Source: Terana coerulea
Lineage: Eukaryota > Basidiomycota > Agaricomycetes > Polyporales > Phanerochaetaceae
Direction of reading: 5' to 3'
NCBI GenBank assembly: GCA_024811115.1
Contig: JAKOGH010000042.1
Span: forward strand, 620,001-684,000
Length of the DNA: 64,000 nucleotides
The first letter of the stretch is position 1. Every line of letters starts with the position of its first letter. The translations under genes and the position numbers were made by a program. The notes beneath the pieces are model-generated. The model was not told where the DNA came from. It ran no database searches and saw nothing but the letters and a program-made list of their open reading frames with translations. Shown here one piece after another: positions 22,673 to 34,241 of the stretch.

Positions 22673-25161
22673 TCAGTCATATCCTTTACCACTTCTTTGC
22701 TTCACCCGCTTCATCTTCTTATGGTGTTTTTTCCCTGGTGCAATGTCGTCACCGACGCTGGCCAATACTGACGCCATCCTCGCCCTCCTTCCACTCAGTG
22801 GTGTCCCGTCGTCCGCAACCACGTTTTGGTGCGGATACAGCTTCTGGCGGTTGAAGCTCTGTCCCCCATGTGTGGATCCCGATACAAAGGCATGCGACTT
22901 GGAGTCCAGAGTTGTTCGCGAAGAAATCATGGTCCAAGGTCTGAGATTTGTGACTAGCACCTGCTGCAACCGACGGTGTGCCAGATAGTGTTGCAGACGG
23001 AACGAACGTATCTGCCTTCTTCGTTACACGCGTCGTCGGTGCAAGCTTCTTTCCCTCGGCGCGCTTCAGCGCAATTCGACGTGTGTCCTCGTTGAACGCG
23101 TCCTCCGTAATGTCAGGAGGCGAATGGCAAAACAGCAACTTGGCGTTGACGTAGTCCTTCAGGATGTAACGTGCCGCACGAGCCTCGTCTGGATTACCCT
23201 GACCAGAGCGCGTGAAGCCTCTACCAACTTAGCAGAGACGATGCTCAGTGAGAGACTCAGACAATGTAATCCATAAGCACTTACTGGCATATGTTATGAG
23301 GAGATTTTCCGCAGTGACTCTTCCATCTCCACCCTCTTCAACACTTTTGGCACGAATAGACAGCCCATAGATCGCCTCTAAGACCTCCTTCGGTATCCTT
23401 TTAACGACTAGACTAGTAGGCCCAGTGTGTTCCCTCAGCTGATCAATGGGCAAGACGCCATCACAGACCAGATCTGCTCGTGTCGTCGCGAACTGAGGAA
23501 ATACCAAACCGGGACAATCACAGAGCACAAGCGCAGGGGTGAGTTGGATCGTCTGGAAATGTTTCGTCTTTCCTGGTGTTGAGGACACGCTGACCTTCTT
23601 CTCCCCGATCAAAGAGTTTATGGTACTTGATTTACCGACGTTCGGATAACCGACCAGGCCCACGACCAGTTTCGAAGCTGGCTGGCCTGAGGCGTCTGTG
23701 AAGTCTGGGGGCGCAATTTGATTAGATATGGTTCGTGAAGCAGAGCCAATAACAACGGACCGCTGAGAGGAGGTGCAGTTCTGAGGAAAAGATCCTCAAG
23801 TTCTAGCACTGAAAGCACCCTAGCCCTTGGATCTCGACCATCCTCAGTATCCTCCTCATTCAAGAACGCAAATCGATCCTCATCGCTAGAATATTCGTCT
23901 TCCGAATCGTCCAGATCCTCTTCGTCATCAGAAATGGCCGGTGTGTCAGGAGGCGGGGTAGAAGTACCGGGCAGCGACTCGACCGCGCCCAGATCATCGC
24001 CTGCTACTTCTGCCGCCTCTATGGGCTCGTCCTCCTCCTCATCTTCATCTTCTTGAGCTGCTTCCTGTGCAGCGAGCTCTTCAGCTTCTTGCTGCGCCTG
24101 TTGAGCAGCTAAAGCGTTTCTCCGAGCTTCTTGCAGCGCCGTAGCATTTGCCGCGGAGAAGAACGCATATTGTACGCCTTGCGAGTCGAAGTAGTCCGCC
24201 CATTGACGCCTATAACCAATGAGATTGCCGCGTGATATGGTTGTCTGATAGTAGCCCTCACCTCTGCTTAGCCGTGAGCAAATCAGACTTATTTATCAGC
24301 AGCAAACTCCTGCGCTTTCCCCCTCCCAGTACCCTGCTCGCCCTCGTTTCCCTCGACGTCCTGCACATACGCCTCCAAATCCTCACAGCGGAATCGGAGG
24401 GGATTGCGGGCGTCCACAATTCTGCACGATTAGATGAGAGCGTTCGAGCACACGCCAAAGCTGACGCCAAACTTCAATATTCCGTTCAAAAGGGGGTGAG
24501 GAGGAGGTTGTCGTGGTCTTGCAGTCTGCAAAGGGGAATGTTCAGTGAATGGATAGGGTACCAACCAATACAAGACGTACTGAGCAATCCCTCTTCGCCA
24601 TTCGAGGAAGGCGTCCTTCTCTTGCCTATCCAGCTGAGCAGTGGTCATATTCTTTGTCCACGGCGGCCTCCTAGGCACACGTAGGCGCTGCTTGTTTTCC
24701 GCATGCTTGCGTAGCGTGCTTTTCTCTTCCTCCTCAGTGAGCAAGTAGGGATTTTGTTGAGTGCCAGAGGGTGCGTTAACAACCTTTACGTTTCGTCTCT
24801 CTATTAACATCAATTTGAAAAAAGCTTCCAAATGTCAGCGATGCCTCTCACCAGCCGTGAAATTTGTGCCAGCCAGAGTAGCGGTGCTCAAAAACTCGTC
24901 AAGATCTCGCTCCTGCGTAACAGACATAAGCTTTGCGGTGTTATCTAGATCTGTGGTATACTGAGGGCATTGTGAGCACAAGGGTCTTCGTACATCTGCC
25001 GCACGTACCAGCCCGGATTCCTGCATACGACGAGCATCTTTCACTTTCTTGTTTATGATTGCACGACCGAGGCCGCTGGGATTGCGGTCTTTGCCTTTGG
25101 GTAGTGGCTGACTCGCGGTGAGCCCAAGAATTCATTGAAAGATGCGTCATGAGCATACCAT
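22673..25161 (-). CDS. LSG1: large-subunit GTPase 1 (60S export/Nmd3 release)
   Basis: Lsg1 is a cytoplasmic, circularly permuted GTPase that frees Nmd3 from the pre-60S subunit. The order is permuted as expected: G4 INKSDLL (about 24,270), then G1 GYPNVGKSS (about 23,640), then G3 DCPGL (about 23,515). Also seen are PKGKDRNPSGLGRAIINKK at the N-terminus, RVPRRPPW, EFLEWRRG-type and IVDARNPL motifs, an acidic insert (24.0-23.85 kb), LDHDFF, and a Lys-rich end (KKHHKKMKRVKQRSGKGYD). The first coding exon is only the ATG (25161-25159), followed by a gtatgc-cag intron. Four one-base insertions break the frame, read on the plus strand: AAAA 24488-24491, TT 24420-24421, CCCCC 24319-24323 and about 22916-22917. 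Each sits inside or between conserved motifs. The gene is essential in yeast, so assembly indels are suspected. Confidence 0.9.
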
Positions 25162-25549
25162 TCTTGGCGGGAAGGAGGAGAGATGGGGGAGGTAAGAAAG
25201 GTGTGAAGAGTATGAAGTCAGTACAAAGCTGCCGCCGATCACTAATCGCTTGCAGATCTGGCTGTGAGATCTTGACATCAAGATTCAGGGCAGATCCGGC
25301 GTCTTCACAAATGGGCGCTCTTTCCGGAGGACAAAGCGCTAAAGCCTGCTGAAGCAGTCCGAACTTCGAAGTACAGTATGGCCAACGTCGTGTGGGCCGT
25401 GGCGGACGTTGCGATCTGCAAATTCTAGCAAAGAATATATCTGACCGAAGCTGATATGTTTTGTACAATACACGATGTACACATGCCAAAGCCGCGAGGC
25501 ACTTTTACGCTCTCCCAAGCTCTACCAGAATAATCTCCGCGGAAGAGAT
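25162..25549. other. LSG1 promoter and endoglucanase 3' flank
   Basis: This is the spacer between two minus-strand genes. I see no separate gene or clear regulatory motif in it. Confidence 0.45.
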
Positions 25550-27314
25550 TCAGGGAAGGTTGGGCTTGACGGCGTCGACCCAGAGAGGCTGATCTGAGCC
25601 GTCAGCGTTGGGAGTGACGGTCAGGACGTAGGTCGTGTCGAATGCACCGGCAGACCAGCTACAGTGCGATAAATATCGGGTCATTTTTGAGGAGCTTGAG
25701 TACTTACACGGAGAATCCGGCCAAAGTAGGGTAGGCAGACTTGACGTATGCGAGCTCGTTGCTGAGACTAGATAAAGAGCATCAGCAAGATCGGCCCAGA
25801 GGTCTGCGGCATTATACGTACAGTTGCTCGCAGGTGGCAGTGTTGCCTCCACCAGTCTCACTGAGGATGGCTTGCCTGTTACCATTGGCCTGCAAGAACT
25901 GGACGAGGGTCTGTAGGACGGAGACGTTGTCCTATAGAGAGGTTCACTAAGAGGGCATCATTAGCAGCAAAGCCATCGGTACTCACAGTCGTGCAGTCCG
26001 GATGAGTGCCACTGTTGTCACTGTCGAGGTACTTGTGGACTATGTTTCCACTCAGTGAACTGTATTTTTCGCATGAATACCGACAAACATACCGTCAAAG
26101 ATCAGCTTGCTGGTGCCGCCAAGAGGATCGGTGACCTTCACAAGACCAGGACCGGCCTCAGTGGGGAATGCCTGAGCAGAGGCCCAACTGCTTCCTGGCA
26201 ACAGGAGGTAGTTCTGAGAACCCGCCTGGCGGATGGCGTTCACGGCTCCTTGGACGGAGTTAACCCAGGTTGAGATGGAGGGGATGTCATGCGGCTCGTT
26301 CATGATACCTGAAGACGGTAAAGGTTAGAGGCAACGGGCTCTACTCAATCATATCATGGCCACTCACCGAAGATGACGCGCTGGTTGCTCCCGTACTTCT
26401 GAGCAAGCTGGGTCCAGATGCTCTGGAATTGAGCATCAGTCGGTCCGCCTTGAGCGATGATGCCGCCGTTCCAGCGGGCGTAGTTGTGCTATATTGCCTG
26501 GTCAGCGCAGTTCATAGAAAATGTATCGCACTCACCAAGTCGATGATGACGTGAACATTCGAGCCCGAGTTGAGAGCAGCTTGGACAGTTTGGTCATAGC
26601 GGGAGAGGAAGCTTTGGTCGATGCTGCCGCCGACCGTGGGTGTCATTAGTTGCCAAGCTGTAGAAGTACTTCAGTTGAAGCTCAAACCCATTGATTGGGA
26701 GTGTGGATCCTACCGAATGCTAATGCGAAAGGTGTATCGTGAGCATCACTGAGAGAACTGCAGCTCTAACGGCACTCACGAATACGATAAAGGTTAGCAC
26801 CCTCAGAAGTAAAGTGGGTGTACTGGCTGGTAGGAGGCGAAGCCGGTGGACCTTTGAAGCTACCATCGGTAGCCTGATAAATGTAAACAACTGGCTTTCA
26901 GTTAAATCCAAGGGAGAAACGCACAACGCTGAAATCGTAACCGGCCGTGTTGACCCCGCCAAGGCGAGGCAGAGCACCAGCAGGAGTACTGGGTGCGGAT
27001 GGTGCAGCGGAGCCAGTGGAAGAGGGAGAGGCGGACGCAACACCGGGGATGCACTGGGAGTAGTCTAGCATTATCGGCCTGTCAGCGTCACTAAACCTAA
27101 GAGTGTACAATAATACATACAGCTGTTCTGAGCAGAGCAAACTGAGCCAGAAACACAGGTCGTTGCCCCGGCTGTAGAGGACCGGTTAGCAAGACCAGAA
27201 ATGTTCCAGGGGTTTGAGCTTACTCCATCCGATACCACCACACTGCTGCCAGACCTGAGACTGGGCAAGGCCGAGCGCGGCAAGGGCCAGAACAACGGAT
27301 GCGGACTTCAACAT
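25550..27314 (-). CDS. endoglucanase, CBM1 + GH5 (subfamily 5, EG II type)
   Basis: A secreted cellulase that cleaves internal beta-1,4-glucosidic bonds. A signal peptide (MLKSASVVLALAALGLAQS) is followed directly by a family 1 cellulose-binding module (VWQQCGGIGW...TTCVSGSVC...SQC), a Ser/Pro/Ala-rich linker (SASPSSTGSAAPSAPSTP) and the GH5 barrel. Motifs: RLGGVNTAGYDFS, NLYRIPFAWQ, VIIDLHNYARW, the acid/base in GIMNEPHD, HKYLDSDNSGTH and the nucleophile in ILSETGGGN, ending WSAGAF...PLWVDAVKPNLP. The catalytic glutamates are intact. Many short introns are present. The PFAW motif is rebuilt only with a 6-nt microexon (26714-26719). Length is about 385-400 residues, normal for EG II. It is divergently transcribed from the LYR-motif gene. 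Confidence 0.93.
26714..26719 (-). other. 6-nt microexon in the endoglucanase
   Basis: On the minus strand cattcg lies between acceptor cattag and donor gtagga. It supplies two bases of Pro, all of Phe and one base of Ala in the conserved RIPFAWQ strand. Skipping it would keep the frame but remove two residues from the barrel core. Confidence 0.75.
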
Positions 27315-27368
27315 CTTGCAGCTTAGGAGGGGCGTGTTGCTGTTTCGTTCACAACGATGGTCAACGCC

Positions 27369-27376
27369 TTTTTATA
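27369..27376 (-). promoter_or_regulatory. TATA box of the endoglucanase
   Basis: TATAAAAA on the minus strand lies 55-62 nt upstream of the ATG at 27314, typical of strongly expressed fungal cellulase genes. Confidence 0.55.
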
Positions 27377-27582
27377 TGCAAGGGAAATGAGCCCGCGTGC
27401 GCATGCATATATGTCCTGATTGTTGCCAGTGCGCGTCGCCGGTACGGATAAATAGCGGTACATGTCCGCCTGAGTGGCTGGTGTCATACGGGACAGACTT
27501 AGCGCATCGAAGCCACGGACGACGCATGTGAGCACCGGTGACGTTCGCGTATAGAGGCAGCGGGCGTTGGCCATCACGACGC

Positions 27583-27678
27583 CCCCGCAAAGAAGTGCAT
27601 CGAATCACAACCTCGGTGCTCAAACCGGGGTATTCTGCGGGATAACATGGGACTTTAGCAGCTGGTGCATAACCCCGG
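27583..27678. promoter_or_regulatory. cluster of three CRE1/CreA-type motifs
   Basis: SYGGRG, the site of the carbon-catabolite repressor CreA/Cre1, occurs three times in 96 bp: ccccgc at 27583-27588 (minus strand GCGGGG), ccgggg at 27625-27630 and ccccgg at 27673-27678. They lie 270-365 nt upstream of the endoglucanase start in the region shared with the LYR gene. Glucose repression of the cellulase is inferred. Confidence 0.45.
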
Positions 27679-27892
27679 ACATCTGGAGGATGCCAACCTG
27701 CGTTGAAGCCTAAAGCCAGTGTTCCGAGCGAGAGGGATGCGGCGGTCGTGGTATAGATCCAAGAAGGCGCGCCCTCTGAATTCTTCCGGCTCGAGCTGGC
27801 TCGAGCTGATCAACCTCTTCTTACTTCCTTCCGCCACTCGCCCCCGCACCATCAACCTTGGTTGGCACCATCTCGCCGCGGGGTGACATCGT

Positions 27893-29153
27893 ATGAGCAA
27901 TCCCAATTCACCGAAAGTAACTGTTATATCGCTATACCGGTCATGTCTACGGCAGATTAGGCGGCTTCCAAACGAGTATCTCCGGCGAGTACCTCTTTCC
28001 TCCACAACCTCAGCCGAACTGACCGACGTTCTAGCCAGTTCTTCCGAATCACGGTTGCAGATGATGTTCGAACCGTCATTGACAGACATAAGCGTCCAGT
28101 GTTGCAGAAGAAACGGTTGAAAGCAATCTCAAATGTGAGCACCACCTGTCGATGTGTCCCCACGGAGTCCAAATTAAATCCTTCCAGACACTTAGTAAAT
28201 TTAAGGCTGCAAATAACGGCGATGCAAAAAAATACCAAGACTTGCTCGAACACGCGTATGGTCGCAGGGGAAAGCTCAAATGGGAACTCATGGAGGTACG
28301 CCCATGCTTTGCTTGCCTGTCTAGTCACCAACCGACTCGTCTGCCCCTTTCGTAGCCCTTGTTGACTGATCCGAATGCGGCTCTTCCTCCTCCCATCATA
28401 CGGGACGTGGAGAAATCTCGTCCTCCAGTGTACTCTCCAGAGCTACATGCCTTGCTGTGCTCACCAGCAGCACGCGCTGTGGGCAAAGAGCTAACACCAG
28501 CAAAGCTCGACAAGCCACCAAAATTGCCGGAACGTGCAGACCCTAACTCTGAAGATGCTCGACTGCTGGGCCCTTTCAGTAAGCGTCGCGAGGTCAACAT
28601 TCGATGGCGCTTTTTCACCGCCGAGTCGAAGAAGGTGTTTCCTCCCTTGGAAATCGCTGTGGAAGAACGTGTGCAAGGAAGCAGCGAGAGAACGCGCAGA
28701 GTGGACGAGGGGACGCTCTCTCAACTTGGCGTACGACCCGCCGGCTTTCAAGGTCGAGGCCTTATGGAAGACATAATTGCGATGGCAGGTTATATTTCTG
28801 GATTAAATAAGCCTTTGGCTCGTAGAGAACGGAAAGCACTGGCCGCATCTTCGAGCGACATATCCGTTCGTGAACCTGCTATGCTGGCGTCGGTTCCTCA
28901 GGTGCCTAACAGATTTGTACGGAGGCGATTCCGACAGCTTTTGAACCACATACCCATCCTAAAGCGCGAGTACGTTAAGCCTAACGGCAATTCGTCGCCC
29001 AAACCTGGGAAATACTCTGTGGACGTCGCGCCAGGCGCGCTGTCATCTAACAGCGGCTTCCTCGGACGTGCCCCTCTTCCTGCTGAGCCATTGGACCTCG
29101 AATGGGTTGCTCATGTGGAACGGCAACGAAATGTCAACCAGAGGAGAAGCTAG
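27893..29153 (+). CDS. LYR-motif (Complex1_LYR) protein, probably mitochondrial
   Basis: LYR proteins bind mitochondrial acyl-carrier protein and act in Fe-S or respiratory-complex assembly. The N-terminal domain reads VISLYRSCLRQIRRLPNEYL, then RRFFRITVADDVRTVIDRH with the conserved Phe, and basic helices down to YGRRGKLKWELME. This is the LYR fold. A 265-residue tail follows (LTDPNAALPPPIIRDVEKSR...), Pro-rich then basic, ending NVNQRRS. Total length is about 355 residues, longer than canonical 80-120 residue LYR proteins, so it belongs to an extended fungal group. Introns: one after the EYLRR codons; one ending at the ccttccag acceptor near 28190 (the nearer cttag gives an immediate stop); and one before LLTDPN. 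The exact partner is unknown. Confidence 0.75.
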
Positions 29154-29253
29154 CAAAACGGATTAATACCGATGTACAAACAGTAGAGCTACTAGACAGC
29201 ATCCATAATACATTAGTAATCCTAAAAAGTTGAGAGGTGCCGGTGAAATCATG

Positions 29254-32200
29254 CTATGAAGCGTCCGCCGAGTTTTCCAGCTCAAGTCCATGCAGTTCAA
29301 TGACATACATACTATAATTTCTATCCGTTGCATGAGCAGCCACGCTCTCTCCCTGCGTGGGATCGACGCCGCAGAGCAAGTCGAGGATAGTCTTGTATTC
29401 GTCGAAGGAAAACTCTTGCTTCACCCGAATGGCATCCAGTAGACTCTAAACAAAGTGTGAACGGCGGGCGATGCAGTAGGGCGAACTGTACTTACCGCAG
29501 GCGATGCGGAGAACAGCGAGTAGTATCGTTTAGCTCGCTCGAACTCCACTTGAGTCCCTTGGTCGGTAAGGATCTTCATATTCTGCTGAAGGGCCATGAT
29601 ATTGCGAAACATCTTCTTGACGCCTTTGTCGTTGATTGCTCGGATGAATCTCGCGTTGGATATGAGGAGATGCTCCATAAGATGACCAAGGCCCTCGAAC
29701 ACGAATCTACGGTAAAGTCAGTGTTGTCCAAGTGCCGCTTCGAGAGTAGGTAGTGGCGTACCTCCTCTCCTTTGCGGGCAGAGTCCTAGAAGCGTAATCA
29801 TCACACATCACAAGATCTGCATTTAGATCTACTACGTGCGGGTCCGGTTCAGATGCTTCTTGGTCGATGAAGTAGTTCCCCTACGAGTGCGTGCATCAGA
29901 AGGGGCTCATCTGTTACTCATTTCGACTATTAACTCACCTGGCGAAGAGCGAGAGCAAGGTGATGCCAAATGCGGCAGCGAACGTCCACACGGATTGTAT
30001 GCAAGATGGACTCGGACAGCTGCTCGTATGTCTTCTGCAGCGCCTGGAACCGTCTACAAGGGGAGTAAGAAAAAGAGCCGCGTTGGATGGACTGCACACT
30101 CGACTCACAACGCCATAGCAGTGGTAAGCGGTAGCTGAAGATGTTCGTCCGGCTGAAGAGCAAGTGCAGGGACATATGGCGTGTATGGCGTGAAGGCACT
30201 CATCGGCTCTAATCTCAACGGCGTGGTAGGCGACAGCGAAGCTTCTGGAGCTGACTTGAGTTTGCTTAGTTCGGTGTAAAACCAGGTCTGCAGGATGAGC
30301 ATCAGTTCGTATATAAATACGGTACGGCGCTTTCAAACTTACTACACTGTCGTACAAAGTTGACAAGGTTGCAAGGTTGCGAGTGGACCGTATGAGCTCA
30401 TCGTGGCCTACTGTTCGGTCGCCCAATAAGCTACCTTCGAGATGAGTTTCTTGCCTATGTAGCTGGGCCCGTTGGCTCGCTGAGTTCTTATCCTCGATAA
30501 CCGCAAGCAGCTCTGTAAGACACGGGGCTAATTCCGAGCGTTGGGTCCACTGGGCAGCCAAGGACAGTCGTGGAGCGGCTTCCTCATCATCAGTTGATCT
30601 GTTGGATACGAAGTCTTGGAATCTGTCGCTGCTACGCTGGTAGAACTGGACAATGACGGTGAGAATGAGCCTGGAATAATTCTCTCGATGGAATGGCGTT
30701 GTTCTCAGCATCGAACAGAGTGAGTTGATCAATGCCATTAGCTGCACGCTAGCCTAAAGCACCACGGTGCAATGCCAGCATTAAAAATACGTTAAATTTT
30801 TTAAGGAACGGACGAACCTTCATCAAAGGCTGCGGCGAAAGCGTCGATGAAGAAGGGTCGGGCAAAAATGCGTCAGAACCTGAGTAAATATACGTAAGGA
30901 TCCCTGTCCGCCGAATGGTTACAAACTCACTTGTCACAGCGTGGTGGAACAGCTCCGAGACCTTGTCCTCCAGCTGAGGAAGGTACACCTTCAGGACAAA
31001 TTCGTCCAAGACAGCGCTAGAGGCGCGGACGGAATCACGCCCGCCGGGCAGAATTTCCGCAATACGATCCATAAAGGCGAGAGTCGGTTGGAATAATACG
31101 GTGACATGAAAGGCGTCCGGATGTATCAGTAAGCGATGGTGGTTCCCCGTTCCCAAAAGCCGATCGTCAGTGCCGACAGCAGACAGGGTGGCCTGGACTG
31201 CGTTTTTCCGCCGAGCCGTGCACCAGGCCCGGCAGCTTGTCGTGAAGAACGCGCGTCAATTCATCTTCATGGGCTCGTAATACTTTCGCTGTCGTCTTCA
31301 TGTCCGTGTCTGCGAAGCGGAAGACAGGCTATGAGAGCATCACTCAGCCGTGCCAAATGGCTTAAGACAAATTATTCAAAACAAACCTTTGCCTTGTCAC
31401 GGCTATGTCTTCCCTCACGTAGCACTTCGTTGATAGACGAGATCGGGTTTCGCCCGGACACCGTTCCTTGCTCTTCGTCCGTGATATAATCGTTCAGCAA
31501 AGTGCGCACCTATACATTTCACTTAAGCTTCCCTCCCACATTCTAGCATTGTAGTAACATACCTCAGCTTGAATCGGCGTCCATATCTCAGCCAATGGGA
31601 ACAGAGAACCTGGCTTGGTCCCTGACATATCCTTGAAGTCTCGTCTCTAAACACACTGTCAGAGAACACGCCAATTCCAATAGTACAATAATCTCACAGA
31701 TCCTATACGGTTTGACACTTCATAGACGACGCGTAAACCCTGGACCACCGCGTCAAGCTTGGAGTACATGGTCCAAAACAGATCCTTCATGATTTCCTGA
31801 TCCCCTCGTTTCGTAGACATCTCCAAAGCCGCCAAGCGCAGTGAAGCGGCCGACAAGAAAAGCGCCATGACCAGCAGGTCGCATTCCTCCGTATGCCGAG
31901 CCAAGTGGAAGACTAGAAAGGCCAGCTCCAGTGCAGAAGTAAATGTCGCTCGGCCTGTCGACAGTACCACCACCGATAGGACCCATCATGGAGATTCGTC
32001 GCCCGTATTCGGCGCGTTCGGACACCTCATCGAGAGTTGACTCGACCAGAGAAAAGATCTCTTGAGGGAGTTTTTGGGAAATAATATCCAACGCCAGGCC
32101 GAGCTTACCCAGCACAGCCAAGGCCTCCAAAAGCGTCTCCATGTACGCGAACGAGTCCGATTCCGGATTTCGGTTTGAATGGTCGTGAGCGGTGTTCATC

Positions 32201-34043
32201 GAAAATCCACCATTCAAACCTACTAGCGACGAACGCGATCCGGAAGACAGGCCGAGCGGCACACTAGCTGACGCCTGCAGAGTTGCACCAGAAGCACTGT
32301 CACGAACGTTTCGGTTGTTTAGATCAAAGGGCGGCTCGTTGGTCCGTAGATTCATGTCATCCAGGTACCGGCTGAGTCGCGTAGAACTAGACGTCGGAGA
32401 TGTTGGAGAGCTAGGAATGGAAGCCTTGGGCACGTCCGAAGAACCCCCTTCTTGCTCAAATTCAACCTCCGGAACTGCATGGGCATGAGCATGGCGATGC
32501 CGGCTGGATAGCTCAACTTACAAGCTTGCTGATTATGTGTGTACATCGCCCATCGGGATTCACACCAAAAGGACTTGAGATATAGATGACTATGAAGCTC
32601 ATCAATAAGGATTTCTCTCAGAGACTACAAAGGCCGTGTTAATGAGGTAGCAGTAGAGGTAAGATCACTCACTGTCTCTTGAGCGTTGAGATAGCTGCGT
32701 AGGTCTGAGAGTGCTCCTATATCCAGCATGTCCTGTTTGTGAATGAGTTTGAGACTCCTTACAAGCAAGACGGAGGCTTGCAACAGCCTCTTCTCTGAGA
32801 TGAGACTCTCTAACGCATCGGGTACCGAGCGAAGGTGTTCGCTGCTCAAGACGGTCAACAGACATATAGTCATTGACTGAGTGACATACATTTGGTCCAG
32901 GATACGTATCATTTCTTCCAGTGTCTGAGTTCTTGACCAAAGCTGGACTAGATCGCCTCGCTTGTTGCTCAAGCCTTCTTTAGCCTCTTGCAACGCACTT
33001 CGCGCCTCAGATATCTGAGTTTGAATACCTGATAAATGGTTTACAAGCGATGAATGATGTGGAAGAGCAGCAGCGAAGGCTTGGTAGTGCTCTGGAACGA
33101 GTGTCAAGTTACGCTCTCATGGTGGGTCTCTCAATGTACGCACTGTCAACTGAGCCTTTCAACGCTCTAGATAGCATATTTTTCGTCTGCCGAAACGAAG
33201 TCATGTCTTTTGATTGGGAAGAGTCATCGAGAAGTTGAAGAGCTAGGTCGACAGGGTTGAACTATATGGATTGGGTTATACTGACAAGATGGACAATACA
33301 TGCACTCACATCTGGGTTGGTAACAACTTCCCATTCATCCTTAATTTCGTCAAGCACGGCTTGAAGAATTCAGTTTCATCCTGAGTGAATGGGCGAGCTG
33401 CATGCTCACCGTCGATGTCTCCAGGCCTCGCTTTGGTAGCCTTCCTACCAGGCACCTTCTCTCTGATCCTTCTTTGACGATCTCGTTGAACAGCCTCTTC
33501 CTTTGCTTTCTCCCTTTCATATTCTGCATCAAGGTAATCGTCTTCTGTCATCCCCCTACGACGCGTCATGGCATTCTGGAAGGCTGCTAATACAGCAGCG
33601 CCACCAGGAGACAACTCCGGTTCTGATGATGGCGAGATGGGGCTAAGGAGATCCGTTTGAACACGACCATCGGTAGGAGAAACCGGTAGATTGCCTCTAG
33701 GTGGGCGTGGAGGGGCTTGTGAGATATCCGAACGCGTTGTTCCTACACTGTCCCTGTAGTCCCATCCGTTACGGGAGTCGACAGACATCCTTTCGGATGC
33801 AGGGTACTCGGATATGTTTCTACTTCTTAAGCCTGACTTTGCAGGTCGTGAAGGGCCACCAGGCGAACCACTAGATGGTCCGGGAAGCGGCGCATTTCGA
33901 CTGCTGGGAGTAACTGGACGTGTTGGTGGTCGATTGATCTGCAGTGGTCGTGTGGTGTTCGGAGAAGACGGTTGGTCATCATAGTAGTTCCCGCTGGGTG
34001 TTTGGGGACGTCGAGTGGAAGGAAATGGAGGAGCCCGAGACAT
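29254..34043 (-). CDS. SEC8: exocyst complex component Sec8
   Basis: Sec8 (EXOC4) tethers secretory vesicles at growth sites on the plasma membrane. A Ser/Pro-rich N-terminal tail (MSRAPPFPSTRRPQTPSG) precedes the conserved block with EIDAVLDEIKDEWEVV...FNPVDLALQLLDDSS and coiled-coil helices (HHSSLVNHLSGIQTQISEA). Then come LKDLFW-type DLFWTMYSKLDAVVQGLRVVYE, DAFHVTVLFQPTLAFMDRI, DEFVLKVYLPQLEDKVSELF and a C-terminal helical region ending SADAS. Around 1,200 residues are encoded. One frameshift is inferred between 31,990 and 31,857, best placed as an extra base in AAAA 31858-31861 (plus strand). Two frames are open across that stretch, so the exact point is uncertain. An upstream in-frame ATG at 34109 is less likely to be used. 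Confidence 0.88.
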
Positions 34044-34241
34044 GTAACCGTCAGTGCACGCCCAGTGGTCGCGGTCTGTAACCACGAGCAGACATCCGCG
34101 GACCTGCAACCAAATCCAGCCGGGCGTGCCAAGCGCGCTGAACTCGTCTCGCCCGAAAAAGGCTCATGATGCTGTGGTTCATCCGGCGACCATCATCTTG
34201 AACGGTTTCACATCGTGTTGCTTTAAATTTCTTGCCGTGCG

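Noticed and set aside
31940..31990. 28-nt intron as explanation of the Sec8 frame change
   Set aside because: It is far below the usual intron size here; a one-base indel in a nearby homopolymer fits better.
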